Assembly: GCA_030531505.1 (NCBI GenBank)
Contig: JAUNNH010000012.1
Location: 19,322 to 69,042, forward strand
Length of the DNA stretch: 49,721 nt
Reading direction: 5' to 3'
From: Eubacteriales bacterium
Lineage (GTDB): Bacteria > Bacillota > Clostridia > Oscillospirales > Oscillospiraceae
Made by a program: the position numbers and the translations under genes
In this document: in pieces, positions 15,959-24,887 of the stretch
How positions within the stretch are numbered: position 1 is the first letter of the stretch
How the letters are laid out: the number at the start of each line of letters is the position of its first letter
Notes under the pieces: generated by a model
Told to the model about the DNA's origin: nothing
Database searches by the model: none
Seen by the model: only the letters and a program-made list of their open reading frames with translations

Positions 15959-17671
15959 ATGAAACGCGCTTTTTCCGTCCGGCTTTTCCGTGTGCTCGCC
16001 CTGCTGCTGTGCGCGGTGATGATGCTCACGCTGCTCAGCGGCTGCGCCATCTCGGGGCGGGAACTTGCCGCCGCGGCGCTGGGGCCTGCCGGCATCTCCG
16101 TCGTCGTCGGCGCGGCACCGATCGCGCCGTCCCAGCCGGTGACCATGCCATCCCCGCTGCTGAACACCGCCCAGCAGATCCAGCTGCTCGAACGCTGCCG
16201 CACGCAGTGGGCCTTCGGCAGCACGGAGGCTGTGAGCTGGTCCTATGCCTATACCGATCTCAACCGCAACGGACGGCTCGAAGTGCTCGCCGCCGCCACC
16301 CAGGGCACGAGCTCCTTCACTACCGTCAAGTGCTTTGAGGTCTCCCCGAACTTCAGCGGCGTCACGGAGTGTTACAGCCCGAGCCAGACCGAAGGCTGGC
16401 CGGAGATCACCGTCGCCGCGCTGCCCTGCTTCTCCGACAGCCGCACCGGCGCCTGCTATTACGTCTGCGAGGATCTCACGAAGCTGAGCGCGGCGGAATA
16501 CAGCTACGCCCAGCGCGTATTCTGGCTTTTTGACGGCGTGCTGCAGATGAACACACTCGCCACCAAGTCTGTCACCTACAGTGCGAACGGGCAGGTGGGC
16601 ACGGTCTGCCGCGACTGGGCGGGCAACCCCATCAGCGAGGCCGATTACGCCGCCTATCCCGACCGCTACTATGCCTCGCTCGCCAAGTCCACCCTCTCCC
16701 TCAGCTGGCAGCAGGGGGGCAATTACCCGGCTGTGGCCCCAATGTCCACGCCGATCCCCACGCCGATGCCGACACCCGTTCCCACCCCCGCCGGACCGGT
16801 GGGCCCCACGGTGGTCATCACCAAGAATCCGACCAGCGAATCCCTTGCGATCGGCGGGACGACCTGGTTCATCGCCCACGCGAACAACGCGTCCTCCGTC
16901 ACCTGGCAGGCCGTGAGCCCCGACGGGCGTATCTATTCCGCGGCCGAGGCACTCTCGCTCCATCCGGGCCTTGCGCTGAGCGGCGTCAACAACGACACCC
17001 TCGCGCTGCGCAACGTCCCCCTCTCCCTCAACGGCTGGGGCTTCCAGGCCCGCTTTGACGGCCAGGGCAACGCCGCCGTCAGCACCGCCGCCTATATCTA
17101 CGTCGGCGATTTCGTCACGGCCTACCAGAGCGTGCTGAACGCCTACCGCGCGGCCTATCAGGTCGGCGGACACACGGCGCAGTACGCGCGGCAGAACGGC
17201 CTGTCCGAGCTCATCGCACACAGCCCGCATGTCGGCTACGCCTTCAAGGATCTCAACAAGGACGGCACGCCCGAGCTCTTTATCGGCGGCGTGAATCCGG
17301 ACGCCTTTGCGCGTCTGATCGTCTACGACTGCTACGCGCTTGTCAACGGCGTCCCCGTGCGCCTCGCGGTCTCCTCGGAGAACGACCGCTTCTACCTGCG
17401 CACCGACAGCAGCCTCCTCAACGGCGGCGAGGACGGCAAAGGAAACGAACACTACTTTATCTTCCGCTTCTCGAACAACAGTCTCAACGCCGTCGAAGGC
17501 TATATGAAGTACCGGGCCGGCAGCCCGGAGGACGGCTACTATTACCAGCAGGGCGCGTATTCCGCCGTGCCGCGCCCGGGCGACCGGAAGGTCGAGGAGA
17601 GCGTGATGGGCAACAAGGTACATGAGTATGAAAACGCTGCCTTCGCGCTGCTGATGACGCAGATCGCCTGA
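15959..17671 (+). CDS. Lipoprotein with two calcium-loop-like motifs
   Basis: A 570-residue lipoprotein with a signal peptide ending in the lipobox LSGC (Cys29). It has two halves joined by a Pro/Thr linker (residues about 260-280, STPIPTPMPTPVPTPAGP). Each half carries an aspartate-rich loop, DLNRNGRLE near 100 and DLNKDGTPE near 430. These are like the EF-hand-type loops of VCBS/dockerin-like repeats and probably bind calcium. An Ig-like segment follows the linker (TVVITKNPTSESLAIGG). The ATG follows GGGAGTGA. No enzyme motif is recognised. It lies 27 bases ahead of the MoxR-type ATPase gene and may share its transcript. Confidence 0.75.
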   Translation: MKRAFSVRLFRVLALLLCAVMMLTLLSGCAISGRELAAAALGPAGISVVVGAAPIAPSQPVTMPSPLLNTAQQIQLLERCRTQWAFGSTEAVSWSYAYTDLNRNGRLEVLAAATQGTSSFTTVKCFEVSPNFSGVTECYSPSQTEGWPEITVAALPCFSDSRTGACYYVCEDLTKLSAAEYSYAQRVFWLFDGVLQMNTLATKSVTYSANGQVGTVCRDWAGNPISEADYAAYPDRYYASLAKSTLSLSWQQGGNYPAVAPMSTPIPTPMPTPVPTPAGPVGPTVVITKNPTSESLAIGGTTWFIAHANNASSVTWQAVSPDGRIYSAAEALSLHPGLALSGVNNDTLALRNVPLSLNGWGFQARFDGQGNAAVSTAAYIYVGDFVTAYQSVLNAYRAAYQVGGHTAQYARQNGLSELIAHSPHVGYAFKDLNKDGTPELFIGGVNPDAFARLIVYDCYALVNGVPVRLAVSSENDRFYLRTDSSLLNGGEDGKGNEHYFIFRFSNNSLNAVEGYMKYRAGSPEDGYYYQQGAYSAVPRPGDRKVEESVMGNKVHEYENAAFALLMTQIA

Positions 17672-17697
17672 CAATTCTCTTTTCGGAGGTAATACAC

Positions 17698-18612
17698 ATG
17701 ATCGATTTTCTGCGAAGCGAGGGCATCGACGCCGCCGTTTTGGAGAGACTGGAGGATTTCCGGCGCCGCTGGCCCGCTGATAAGGGGGACGAAAACCGCA
17801 TCCCGCATCCGAGGTTTCGCTACTACGGGCGTGACATCTGGCAGAAGGCGCTGATCGCGCTGCTGGCGGGGGAGAACATCCTGCTCGTCGGCCCCAAGGC
17901 CACCGGCAAGAACGTCCTGGCCGAGAACCTCGCCGCGGTCTTCGGCCGCCCGGCCTGGGACATCTCCTTCTACCTCAATACCGACGCCGCTTCCCTCATC
18001 GGGACCGACACCTTCCTCGGCGGCGAGGTCCGCTTCCGCAAGGGTCCCGTGACCCAGTGTGCCGAGAAGGGTGGCTTCGGCGTGCTCGACGAGATCAACA
18101 TGGCCAAGAACGAGTCCCTTGCCGTGCTGCACGCGACGCTCGATTTCCGCCGCATCATCGACGTGCCGGGCTACGAGCGCATCACGCTCAGCCCCTGCAC
18201 GCGCTTCATCGCCACCATGAACTACGGCTATGCGGGCACCCGCGAGCTCAATGAGGCACTCGCTTCGCGCTTCATGGTCATCAACATGCCCATCATCTCG
18301 GACGCGGATCTGGAGAAGCTCCTGCGCGAGCAGTTTCCGACGCTGAAGCAGGCCTATGCCGAACAGCTCGCCGGGCTCTTCGGGGACATACGCCAGAAGT
18401 GCGACAGCTCCGAGATCTCCACCAAGCCTCTGGACCTGCGCGGCCTGCTCGCCGCCGTGGAGCTGGTGGAGAACGGACTCACGCTCGGCCCGGCGCTGGA
18501 GCTTGGGCTTGTGAACAAGTCCTTTGACGAGTTCGAGCGGCAGCTTGTCGCCGATCTGATCGCCGCGCGCGTGCCCGGCACGCTCGGCGCGGCGGAGCTC
18601 TTCGACGCATAA
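17698..18612 (+). CDS. MoxR-type AAA+ ATPase
   Basis: A 304-residue AAA+ protein. The P-loop at 65-72 reads GPKATGKN, a variant of GPxGTGKT. Walker B is GVLDEIN (128-134), sensor 1 is ATMN, and the arginine-finger segment reads EALASRFMV. The arrangement is of the MoxR/CbbQ/NorQ clade, ATPases that work with a VWA-domain partner to remodel or insert metal or cofactors into a target. The ATG follows CGGAGGT. It overlaps the VWA gene by 1 base (TAATG), a strong sign of coupling. The target protein is unknown. Confidence 0.88.
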   Translation: MIDFLRSEGIDAAVLERLEDFRRRWPADKGDENRIPHPRFRYYGRDIWQKALIALLAGENILLVGPKATGKNVLAENLAAVFGRPAWDISFYLNTDAASLIGTDTFLGGEVRFRKGPVTQCAEKGGFGVLDEINMAKNESLAVLHATLDFRRIIDVPGYERITLSPCTRFIATMNYGYAGTRELNEALASRFMVINMPIISDADLEKLLREQFPTLKQAYAEQLAGLFGDIRQKCDSSEISTKPLDLRGLLAAVELVENGLTLGPALELGLVNKSFDEFERQLVADLIAARVPGTLGAAELFDA

Positions 18613-20318
18613 TGAGTGAGATTACGGAGCTGCAGAAGCGCCGTGCCGTCAACACGATCTGGAACGGCGCGCGCGACTACAGCTTTCAGCCCGACTTCAA
18701 GGCCTACGGGCCGGACGGGCAGGCCGAGCTCTACTGGAATCTGCTGATCGGCGCGCTCCGGCGGCATTATGAGTATCCGAAGCTGCGCCGGCTCTTCGAT
18801 TCCTTTGAGGACGAGGAGGAGCGCGACACCTACGAGGGACTTCTGTGGCTGGGACTGGAGAACGCCGTGTTCCAGCGTGAGCTGCCCGAGCGCCCGGTAC
18901 TGGCCGCGCTGCGGCAGGACTACGCCGCGCGCTTTGTCGCCGCCTTCGGCGGCAGCGTCCCCGACGACTACCACCTGCTCGACTGCCTCTCTTATGCCCA
19001 CTATCTGCGGGTGCTGGGGCGGGAGGTGAAGCTCAGCCGCTACGACGAGACGCTGCTGGATGAGCTGGAATTCCCCCCTACGCTCACGACGGATGAGATC
19101 GTCGAGCGGGCCGCGGCGCTCTATAAGCGCTGGTTCCAGATCACGACGGAGGAACGACGCCGCGAGCGACGGCAGTTCCCCCTCTCATTCGGGCGAAAGG
19201 AAGCACGGAAAAAGGCGCAGCGCTACCGCCGGTTCGGCATCGGCCTGCTGGATCGCCCGCGCGCGGGCGGCTCCGCCGAGGGAGATGCGGAGCGGGCCGG
19301 GCTGCACACCAGCATGAGCGCCGCGGAGCTGCGGGTGTTCATGGCCGGTAAGTTCGGCCGCTCGCTCTATTCCGAGCACGAACTCAGGGAGATCGAACGA
19401 CGCCTCTGCACCGGCAGCCACCGGCTGTGCCGTCTGCACTTCACCAAGGGGGAACCGGCGGCATGGAAGCTCCAAAACGGCTTCGAGGCCCTGCAGAAGG
19501 AGCGCGAAGCCGAGCAGATCGAGCGCAACCGCCGTTATTATCAGGACAACCTCGCCCGCGGCCGCGCCGGGATACAGAAACTGGCCGGGGCGATCCAGAA
19601 CGCCGTGCTGCTGCATCTGCAGCCCGCGCCCGTCCGTGCCGATACGGGGCGGCTGCTCGGCGGGAAGGTCTGGCGCGCGACGCTGCTGGACGATCCGAAG
19701 GTCTTTGAGCGCAGTGAGCAGAACAACATGGGCGACCTTTGCGTGGACATCCTGCTCGACGCTTCCACCTCGCAGAAGGATCGGCAGGAGACTGTCTCGA
19801 CCCAGGGCTATCTGATCGCCGAGGCGCTGACCCGCTGCCAGATCCCCTGCCGGGTCATGTCCTTCTGCTCGATGACGGGCTTTACGATCCTGCGTGTCTA
19901 TCGCGACTACGGGGAGCCGCAGGAGAACCGCCGCATCTTCGAGTATGTCTCCAACGGCTGTAACCGCGACGGACTCGCGATCCGCGCGGCGCATTACCTG
20001 ATCAGCTCGGCGCCTTACGAACACAAGCTGCTGATCGTCCTCTCCGATGTCAAGCCCAACGACATCATGAAGATGCCCGGGACGGGGGAGGAGGAATACA
20101 TCGACTATGAGCGGGAGGCCGGCGTGCGCGACACGGCGTACGAGGTGCGCCGCGCCCGGGCCGACGGCATTGCGGTGATCTGCGTCTTCACCGGCGAGGA
20201 TGCGGACGTGCCGAATGCGCGCCTCGTCTACGGACAGGATCTCGCGCGTATCCAGTCGCTGGAGATGCTGGCCGACACGGTGGGCCGCCTGATCCAGAAT
20301 CAGATGCGCAACCTGTGA
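18612..20318 (+). CDS. VWA-domain partner of the MoxR-type ATPase (CobT/NorD-like)
   Basis: A 568-residue cytoplasmic protein. The N-terminal two thirds are helical and charged, with basic RRRERRQFPLSFGRKEARKK around 185-200. The C-terminal VWA domain starts near 375: CVDILLDASTSQ contains the DxSxS MIDAS motif near 383, and LIVLSDVKPND supplies the later Asp. There is no signal peptide. MoxR/VWA pairs such as NorQ/NorD or CbbQ/CbbO activate a specific client enzyme. No nitric oxide reductase, Rubisco or chelatase is nearby, so the client may be encoded elsewhere. Confidence 0.85.
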   Translation: MSEITELQKRRAVNTIWNGARDYSFQPDFKAYGPDGQAELYWNLLIGALRRHYEYPKLRRLFDSFEDEEERDTYEGLLWLGLENAVFQRELPERPVLAALRQDYAARFVAAFGGSVPDDYHLLDCLSYAHYLRVLGREVKLSRYDETLLDELEFPPTLTTDEIVERAAALYKRWFQITTEERRRERRQFPLSFGRKEARKKAQRYRRFGIGLLDRPRAGGSAEGDAERAGLHTSMSAAELRVFMAGKFGRSLYSEHELREIERRLCTGSHRLCRLHFTKGEPAAWKLQNGFEALQKEREAEQIERNRRYYQDNLARGRAGIQKLAGAIQNAVLLHLQPAPVRADTGRLLGGKVWRATLLDDPKVFERSEQNNMGDLCVDILLDASTSQKDRQETVSTQGYLIAEALTRCQIPCRVMSFCSMTGFTILRVYRDYGEPQENRRIFEYVSNGCNRDGLAIRAAHYLISSAPYEHKLLIVLSDVKPNDIMKMPGTGEEEYIDYEREAGVRDTAYEVRRARADGIAVICVFTGEDADVPNARLVYGQDLARIQSLEMLADTVGRLIQNQMRNL

Positions 20319-20324
20319 GAAAGC

Positions 20325-20363
20325 AAAAAAGATCGGAGCGAACAAACGCTCCGATCTTTTTTT
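20325..20363. terminator. Bidirectional terminator between convergent operons
   Basis: A 16-bp stem pairs 20325-20340 with 20347-20362 around loop AACAAA. The stem base is A6/T6-7, so it works for both the VWA gene and the leftward dehydrogenase gene. Confidence 0.92.
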
Positions 20364-20380
20364 GTTTGTTGCTATCAGCC

Positions 20381-21826
20381 TTACAGGCCGGCGTCCAGCG
20401 CCTCGGCGCGGTCGAGTACCATCTGGACGAAGGCGTCATCCCACTTGCCGCTGAAGTGCAGCAGGTCGATGATGGAGAAACGGTTGCGCATCAGGTGGCA
20501 GTTCGTGATCGCCCAGCGCACGGTATCGGCGTCCACGGGGAAGTTCAGATCCTTGTAGCGGCAGGGCGCGTTGGCCTTGTGCATGCAGGCGGCGATGTAG
20601 GCCGGATCCTTGACCCAGCCGGACACCTGCTGCTTGAAGGCGTCGAAGTTCGCGAGGAAGGCCTTGAAGTTCTCCTTGTTGTTGTGCCACTTCGTGAGCT
20701 TCTTCTGGTAGTCCGACCAGCACTCGTTGGCGGCGGAGTGTGTGTTGTCCAGCCAGTCGAAAGCGGCGCGGACCCGGGGCTCCATCTCCTCGAGCGTCGG
20801 ATAGCAGGCGTCCACGTCCACGCTCGCGGGATCGAACTCGTGGAGCAGATAGTCCCAGAGGATGCAGGAGAGGATGCCGGACACGGCGACCTGGGTGCCG
20901 TGATAGCAGATGCCGGTCTTGCGCACGCCGGAGGACATGTCGATCAGGTGGCTCATGACGTGCTCGGAGCCGGAGGCCGGGGAGCTCTCATCCGCGAGAC
21001 CCATCGAGAAGCCGCTGAGCGTGAGGACGTTGGCGAGGTCACCGATGACCTCCGGGTCGCAGGCGGCGAGCCGTTCGGAGTTCTCGAGCAGGCGCTCGCA
21101 CTGGGTGCGGATCATGTCCGAAGGCGCGGTGTGGAAGTTGCCGCCCATACCGAGTGTATAGGACAGATACCAGTCCACCGGCGCCGTCCAGGTGGCGATC
21201 AGGTCGCCGTAGCCGCTGACGTTCATCTCGGGCGGCGCGGCGGTGACGACATCCAGGTCGATGATGAGGATGGTCGGATAGCGGGAGTGGACGGTGCGCT
21301 TGACGCCGTTGATGAGCATGACGGAGGAGTTGTCCGAGAAGGCGTTGACCGACAGCGCCGTCTGTACGATGATCAGCGGCAGCGGGTGCTCCTTGTCGGC
21401 ATAGAAGGTGGCGTATTTGTTCAGGTCACAGATCGTGCCGGAGCCGACGCCGACCACACAGTCCACACCCTCGAAGCGGGCCTGGATCTTCGCGGCGTTC
21501 TCCGGCGTGCAGTGGACGATGCTGTCCGGCTCGCTGATGACGAGCCACTCGACCTCAAAGCTCTCCTTCAGCTGGGCGAACACGGCCTCCTTGATATTCT
21601 GCTCATGCACGTCCTGGATGAGCGTGGGACCGGTGACCAGCAGGACCTTGCTCCCCGCGGTCAGCGAGCGGACACAGTCCGAGAGCTTGGCCAGGGCGCC
21701 ATGCTCGATCAGGACGGCGTCCATGGCGATATCATGCAGCTTTTCCGGGTTTTCCTGATGGGCCATGATGTCCCGCAGCTCATCGAGCTTCGAGGCGTCG
21801 GCTTCGATCAGACGTTTGTCCAACAT
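20381..21826 (-). CDS. sn-glycerol-1-phosphate dehydrogenase-family protein, long paralog
   Basis: A 481-residue iron-alcohol-dehydrogenase-fold NAD(P)-dependent enzyme. The dinucleotide segment is VVGVGSGTICDLNKYATF, and the metal-ligand regions are SGYGDLIAT (Asp), SGSEHVMSHLID (His) and YHGTQVAVSG (His). These match the EgsA/AraM family, which reduces dihydroxyacetone phosphate to sn-glycerol-1-phosphate. It is about 80 residues longer than usual, with an extra N-terminal helix and a long C-terminal helical tail. Last gene of the TRAP operon, after a paralog. An AAAGGAGAT site precedes the ATG. The true substrate is probably not DHAP but the imported compound. Confidence 0.8.
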   Translation of the reverse strand: MLDKRLIEADASKLDELRDIMAHQENPEKLHDIAMDAVLIEHGALAKLSDCVRSLTAGSKVLLVTGPTLIQDVHEQNIKEAVFAQLKESFEVEWLVISEPDSIVHCTPENAAKIQARFEGVDCVVGVGSGTICDLNKYATFYADKEHPLPLIIVQTALSVNAFSDNSSVMLINGVKRTVHSRYPTILIIDLDVVTAAPPEMNVSGYGDLIATWTAPVDWYLSYTLGMGGNFHTAPSDMIRTQCERLLENSERLAACDPEVIGDLANVLTLSGFSMGLADESSPASGSEHVMSHLIDMSSGVRKTGICYHGTQVAVSGILSCILWDYLLHEFDPASVDVDACYPTLEEMEPRVRAAFDWLDNTHSAANECWSDYQKKLTKWHNNKENFKAFLANFDAFKQQVSGWVKDPAYIAACMHKANAPCRYKDLNFPVDADTVRWAITNCHLMRNRFSIIDLLHFSGKWDDAFVQMVLDRAEALDAGL

Positions 21827-21849
21827 GATGTTCCATCTCCTTTTTATAG

Positions 21850-21872
21850 CCCGGGGAGATTGCCTCCCCGGG
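21850..21872 (-). other. Stem-loop between the two dehydrogenase genes
   Basis: CCCGGGGAG and CTCCCCGGG form a 9-bp stem with a 5-base loop, 22 bases after the first dehydrogenase stop. There is no T run, so it is probably a message-stabilising or attenuating element within the operon. Confidence 0.5.
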
Positions 21873-21894
21873 ACGGCAGCGTTTGTGCGTACTC

Positions 21895-23142
21895 TCAGTC
21901 AAAGTCCAGCACGCGCTTCATGCGGATGAGCGTGAGGCGGTTGCGGATGGCGGCGGAGATGTCCAGCGCCTCCTCGGAGAGACTCGGGTCGATGCCGATG
22001 TGCTCCGGCAGGTACTTGCAGCCGCAGGCCTTGTAGAGCGCTTCCAGCTCGTCGGCGGGCGGGATGGTGCCGATGATGTCCACGATCTCGTCCCAGTGAT
22101 CGACGATGTTCTGCGGATCGAATTTGCCCAGGATATCCTTGTCCGGGGCGTTCTCCTTCATGATGCCGTCGTAGAGCCGCTCGCCGAATTTCTCCATTAC
22201 CCACTCGCTCGTCAGCGGCTCGAAAGCCTTGGCCTTCGGGTGGAGCTTTGCGAGCCGGTGATATTCCTTCACCGCGGCGAAGGTGCCGACGCCGACGCAC
22301 TCGCCGTGGATGCCCTCGGCGTTTTCAAAGCGCGGCGGCTTCATCTCGACCAGGTGAGCCATCAGATGCTCGGCACCGGAGGCGGCGCGGGAGTTGTCCC
22401 AGAGCTGCATGGTGAGGCCGCTCTTCATTTGGGCCATCGTCATCGCCTCATGGTCCACCTCACCCGTGGCGGCCATCTTGTCGGCCGCGGCGCGCATGAT
22501 ATCCAGCGCCTCCTGGGCGAGGCCCGCGACCATCGGGCAGTAGTCCTCGCCCGAGACGAGGGTCGCGATCTTCCAGTCGGCCAGGGAGATGTACTTGGCG
22601 AGGATGTCGTTCACACCGCTGGAGACCAGGCGCTTCGGCGCGCCCTTGATGATGTCGAGATCCGCCACGACCAGCGCGGGCGCCTTCATGGTGATGGACT
22701 TCTTCTGCCCCTTGAGGATCACGGAGCAGATACTGGCCGTGAAGCCGTCGGAGCTTGCGAGCGTCGGCACCGCGACGAAGGGGATGCCCAGCTTGTAGGC
22801 GGGATAGCGGCCAAAGTCCATGATCGTGCCGGCGCCGAAGGCCACGAGCACCTCGGGCGAATCGAGCTTGGTCATCATGTCCTCAATGAGAATATCTTCG
22901 CTGCGCAGACCCTGCGCGGGCAGGACGATCTCCTGATCGGCCTTGACGTGCTTGCCCTCGGTCAGGGCGTAGATGTTGCTGTCGTAAACGACGGTGCGGC
23001 GCTTGTCGCCGAGGCCGACGGCCGCCATGTATTCCTCAAAGCGGCTGAGAGCGTCGTATTCCACGACGACCATTTTGGTCTCCAGTTCATGGTCACGGCC
23101 GCAGCTGCACGGGCCGACGTATTTCGAGCAATCCATAATCAT
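21895..23142 (-). CDS. sn-glycerol-1-phosphate dehydrogenase-family protein, short paralog
   Basis: A 415-residue paralog of the next gene. The dinucleotide segment is VLVAFGAGTIMDFGRYPAYK, followed by PTLASSDGFTASICSV. The ligand regions are SSGVNDILAK (Asp), ASGAEHLMAHLVE (His) and GIHGECVGVG (His), so the metal site looks intact. The N-terminus has an unusual cysteine cluster, MDCSKYVGPCSCGRDHE, also seen in some clostridial members. The ATG at 23142 follows AGAGGT; a second ATG two codons in is too far from it. It lies 25 bases after the flavin reductase gene. Confidence 0.82.
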   Translation of the reverse strand: MIMDCSKYVGPCSCGRDHELETKMVVVEYDALSRFEEYMAAVGLGDKRRTVVYDSNIYALTEGKHVKADQEIVLPAQGLRSEDILIEDMMTKLDSPEVLVAFGAGTIMDFGRYPAYKLGIPFVAVPTLASSDGFTASICSVILKGQKKSITMKAPALVVADLDIIKGAPKRLVSSGVNDILAKYISLADWKIATLVSGEDYCPMVAGLAQEALDIMRAAADKMAATGEVDHEAMTMAQMKSGLTMQLWDNSRAASGAEHLMAHLVEMKPPRFENAEGIHGECVGVGTFAAVKEYHRLAKLHPKAKAFEPLTSEWVMEKFGERLYDGIMKENAPDKDILGKFDPQNIVDHWDEIVDIIGTIPPADELEALYKACGCKYLPEHIGIDPSLSEEALDISAAIRNRLTLIRMKRVLDFD

Positions 23143-23167
23143 AACGTACTACCTCTTTTCCCGGTCC

Positions 23168-23671
23168 TCAGACCGTATCCAGGCGGGCATAGCCGTCCCA
23201 GGCAAATAAGGATTTGACTTCCGCGTCGCCGCGGCAGGCAAGAATCTCGGCCAGATAGAACACATGGTCTCCGGCCTCGGCCGTGCTGACGAGGCGGCAC
23301 TCAAAGGCCGCGCGGCTGCCGGAGACGAGGCTCGCGGGGATCGCCGACGCCGCCTCCAGCGGGATGCCGAACTCGGCCGCCTTGTCGTGATCGCGGCCGG
23401 AGCAGCGTCCGCAGGCGAGCGCCGCGTCCCGCAGCTGCTCCCCGACGATGCTCAGTGTGAAGACACCGCTGCGCTCAATCAGAGAGCCGCTCAGGCCCTT
23501 CTTGCTCAGACAGACGCCCAGCATGGGCGGGTGGTTGGACAGATAGGTCCACCAGGATACGGCCATCAGGTTATCGCTGCCGTCGGCCCGCCGGGCGGAG
23601 AGCAGCGCAAAAGGGGCAGGCGCAGTCAGGCGCTGTGCCTGCCCCAGGGTGATTTCGGTCATACCGCTCAT
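23168..23671 (-). CDS. Flavin reductase-like (FMN-binding split barrel) protein
   Basis: A 167-residue protein with the flavin reductase-like domain. It has PAPFALLSARRADGSDNLMAVSWWTYLSNHPPMLGVCLSK, the usual N-terminal strands (residues 18-58), then ERSGVFTLSIVGEQLRDAA. Such proteins bind FMN and reduce free flavin or act as flavoenzymes. Its ATG overlaps the stop of the TIM-barrel gene (ATGA), so the two are coupled. In this operon it could supply reduced flavin or be a redox enzyme of the pathway; which is unknown. Confidence 0.85.
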   Translation of the reverse strand: MSGMTEITLGQAQRLTAPAPFALLSARRADGSDNLMAVSWWTYLSNHPPMLGVCLSKKGLSGSLIERSGVFTLSIVGEQLRDAALACGRCSGRDHDKAAEFGIPLEAASAIPASLVSGSRAAFECRLVSTAEAGDHVFYLAEILACRGDAEVKSLFAWDGYARLDTV

Positions 23672-24342
23672 TTCGCCTTCATGTAGTAGGCGACGGCGAC
23701 CAGGTTGTCACGGAAGCTGCCGGTCGGGACAAACTTCTTCTCAAACAGCGCGGAGCCCATCGTGAAGGTCCAGGGCCCGATGTCGAACATGGTGTCGATG
23801 CGCTTGAAGCTGTTGATGCTGCCGGCAATGCAGATCTTGGCAGGGACGGCAGCGCAGAACTCATACGCGAGCTTCTCGCCGTCGATCACATGGCGATAGG
23901 CGAGGATGTCAAAGCCCTGGATGCCCTTGGCCATGAGCTCCTTTGCGTTCTCGATGATCTCCTCGTTCGTGCCCTCGAGGATGCTGGGGCTGCCGGAGAC
24001 CTTGCCGACGAAGGGCAGATACTCCATGCCGTTGTCCTTGAGGAGCTTCGCGACGGAATCATAGTACAGGGTGCCCATCAGATAGTCGAAGCCGCAGTCG
24101 ATCGCGGTCTGGGCGCCGTCGAGGCAGCTCGCCTCGTCGTAGGTCACGACCTCGAGGAAGGTCGTCTTGCCGGCGGCCTTCATGGCGGCGACCAGCGCCT
24201 TCATCTGATCCTTGGGCAGTCCGACGTTCTTGAAGCCCCAGTACTTGACTTCCTCGAGGTCCTTGCACTCCTCGAAGACTTCGGCCGCGTTCTTCACGGT
24301 CACGTCGTGGTGGGTCAGCATGATGATGATGTCAGGTCTCAT
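23668..24342 (-). CDS. TIM-barrel protein of unknown function
   Basis: A 224-residue soluble protein with regularly spaced beta strands that fit a (beta/alpha)8 barrel: DIIIMLTHHD, VKYWGFKNVG, TTFLEVVT, DYLMGTLYYD, YLPFVGKVSG, GFDILAYRH, KICIAGSI and FTMGSALFEKKF. The last two strands (a Gly-Ser and a GSALF turn) suggest a phosphate-binding site, as in HisA/HisF- or KGPDC-like barrels. I do not recognise a named family. The ATG follows AGGAGGAAGAATC. Fifth in the TRAP operon, it may be an aldolase, isomerase or decarboxylase acting on the dehydrogenase product. Confidence 0.7.
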   Translation of the reverse strand: MRPDIIIMLTHHDVTVKNAAEVFEECKDLEEVKYWGFKNVGLPKDQMKALVAAMKAAGKTTFLEVVTYDEASCLDGAQTAIDCGFDYLMGTLYYDSVAKLLKDNGMEYLPFVGKVSGSPSILEGTNEEIIENAKELMAKGIQGFDILAYRHVIDGEKLAYEFCAAVPAKICIAGSINSFKRIDTMFDIGPWTFTMGSALFEKKFVPTGSFRDNLVAVAYYMKAK

Positions 24343-24386
24343 GATTCTTCCTCCTGTTATATAGTTTAGAATGGATTGTGTGCGTG

Positions 24387-24884
24387 TCAGGATCCCGCGG
24401 CGCCCGGGGGAGAGAGCTCCTCCAGGAGCGCGGTGTATTCCGCTGCGGCGTCCTTCTGAAGCAGGGTGGGATCCACCGTGTCGAGCAGGGCGCGCCCCGC
24501 TTCGGTATCCCCATCCCGCAGCTTTTCGGCGGCGAGCTTCACGGCACAGGTGTTCGCCATGACGGCGGCCGCCTGCTGCTCGTCGATCCCGGCGAAGGCC
24601 TCCCGTGCGGCCTCATAGTCGCCGCTCTCATAGAGGAGCCCGGCGTCGATGAAGGCCTTGAGATCAGGGCGGTATTGCTCCACCCAGCGCGGATAGACCA
24701 TCAGCTTCTGCGCCGCGCGGAAATGCCCGGCGAGCGCCAGCCGCTGGGAAAAGAAGCCGGAGATCAGAAAAACGGAGAGCAGCAGGGCCGTGCCCAGGAT
24801 GATCCGCCACCAGGACATCTTGCCCAGGGTGCGCCAGGTCCGCTGGGCGCGGACCTGCCGGTAGCTGCCGTAGCGGTTATCCAT
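24387..24884 (-). CDS. Small single-pass membrane protein in the TRAP operon
   Basis: A 165-residue protein with a basic N-terminus, one hydrophobic helix at about 27-46 (IILGTALLLSVFLISGFF) and a mostly helical C-terminal part. Its repeats of the form YESGDYEAAREAF and LRDGDTEAGRALL are TPR-like. It starts 3 bases after the dctM stop and precedes the TIM-barrel gene by 44 bases, so it belongs to the operon. It is not a standard TRAP subunit. No clear ribosome binding site is seen, which suggests coupling to dctM. Confidence 0.65.
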   Translation of the reverse strand: MDNRYGSYRQVRAQRTWRTLGKMSWWRIILGTALLLSVFLISGFFSQRLALAGHFRAAQKLMVYPRWVEQYRPDLKAFIDAGLLYESGDYEAAREAFAGIDEQQAAAVMANTCAVKLAAEKLRDGDTEAGRALLDTVDPTLLQKDAAAEYTALLEELSPPGAAGS

Positions 24885-24887
24885 GGG

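Noticed and set aside
20381-23142. The two dehydrogenases as archaeal-type lipid G1P synthesis
   Set aside because: No GGGP synthase or other lipid gene is near, and both sit in a transporter operon with a TIM barrel of different character; a catabolic role fits better.
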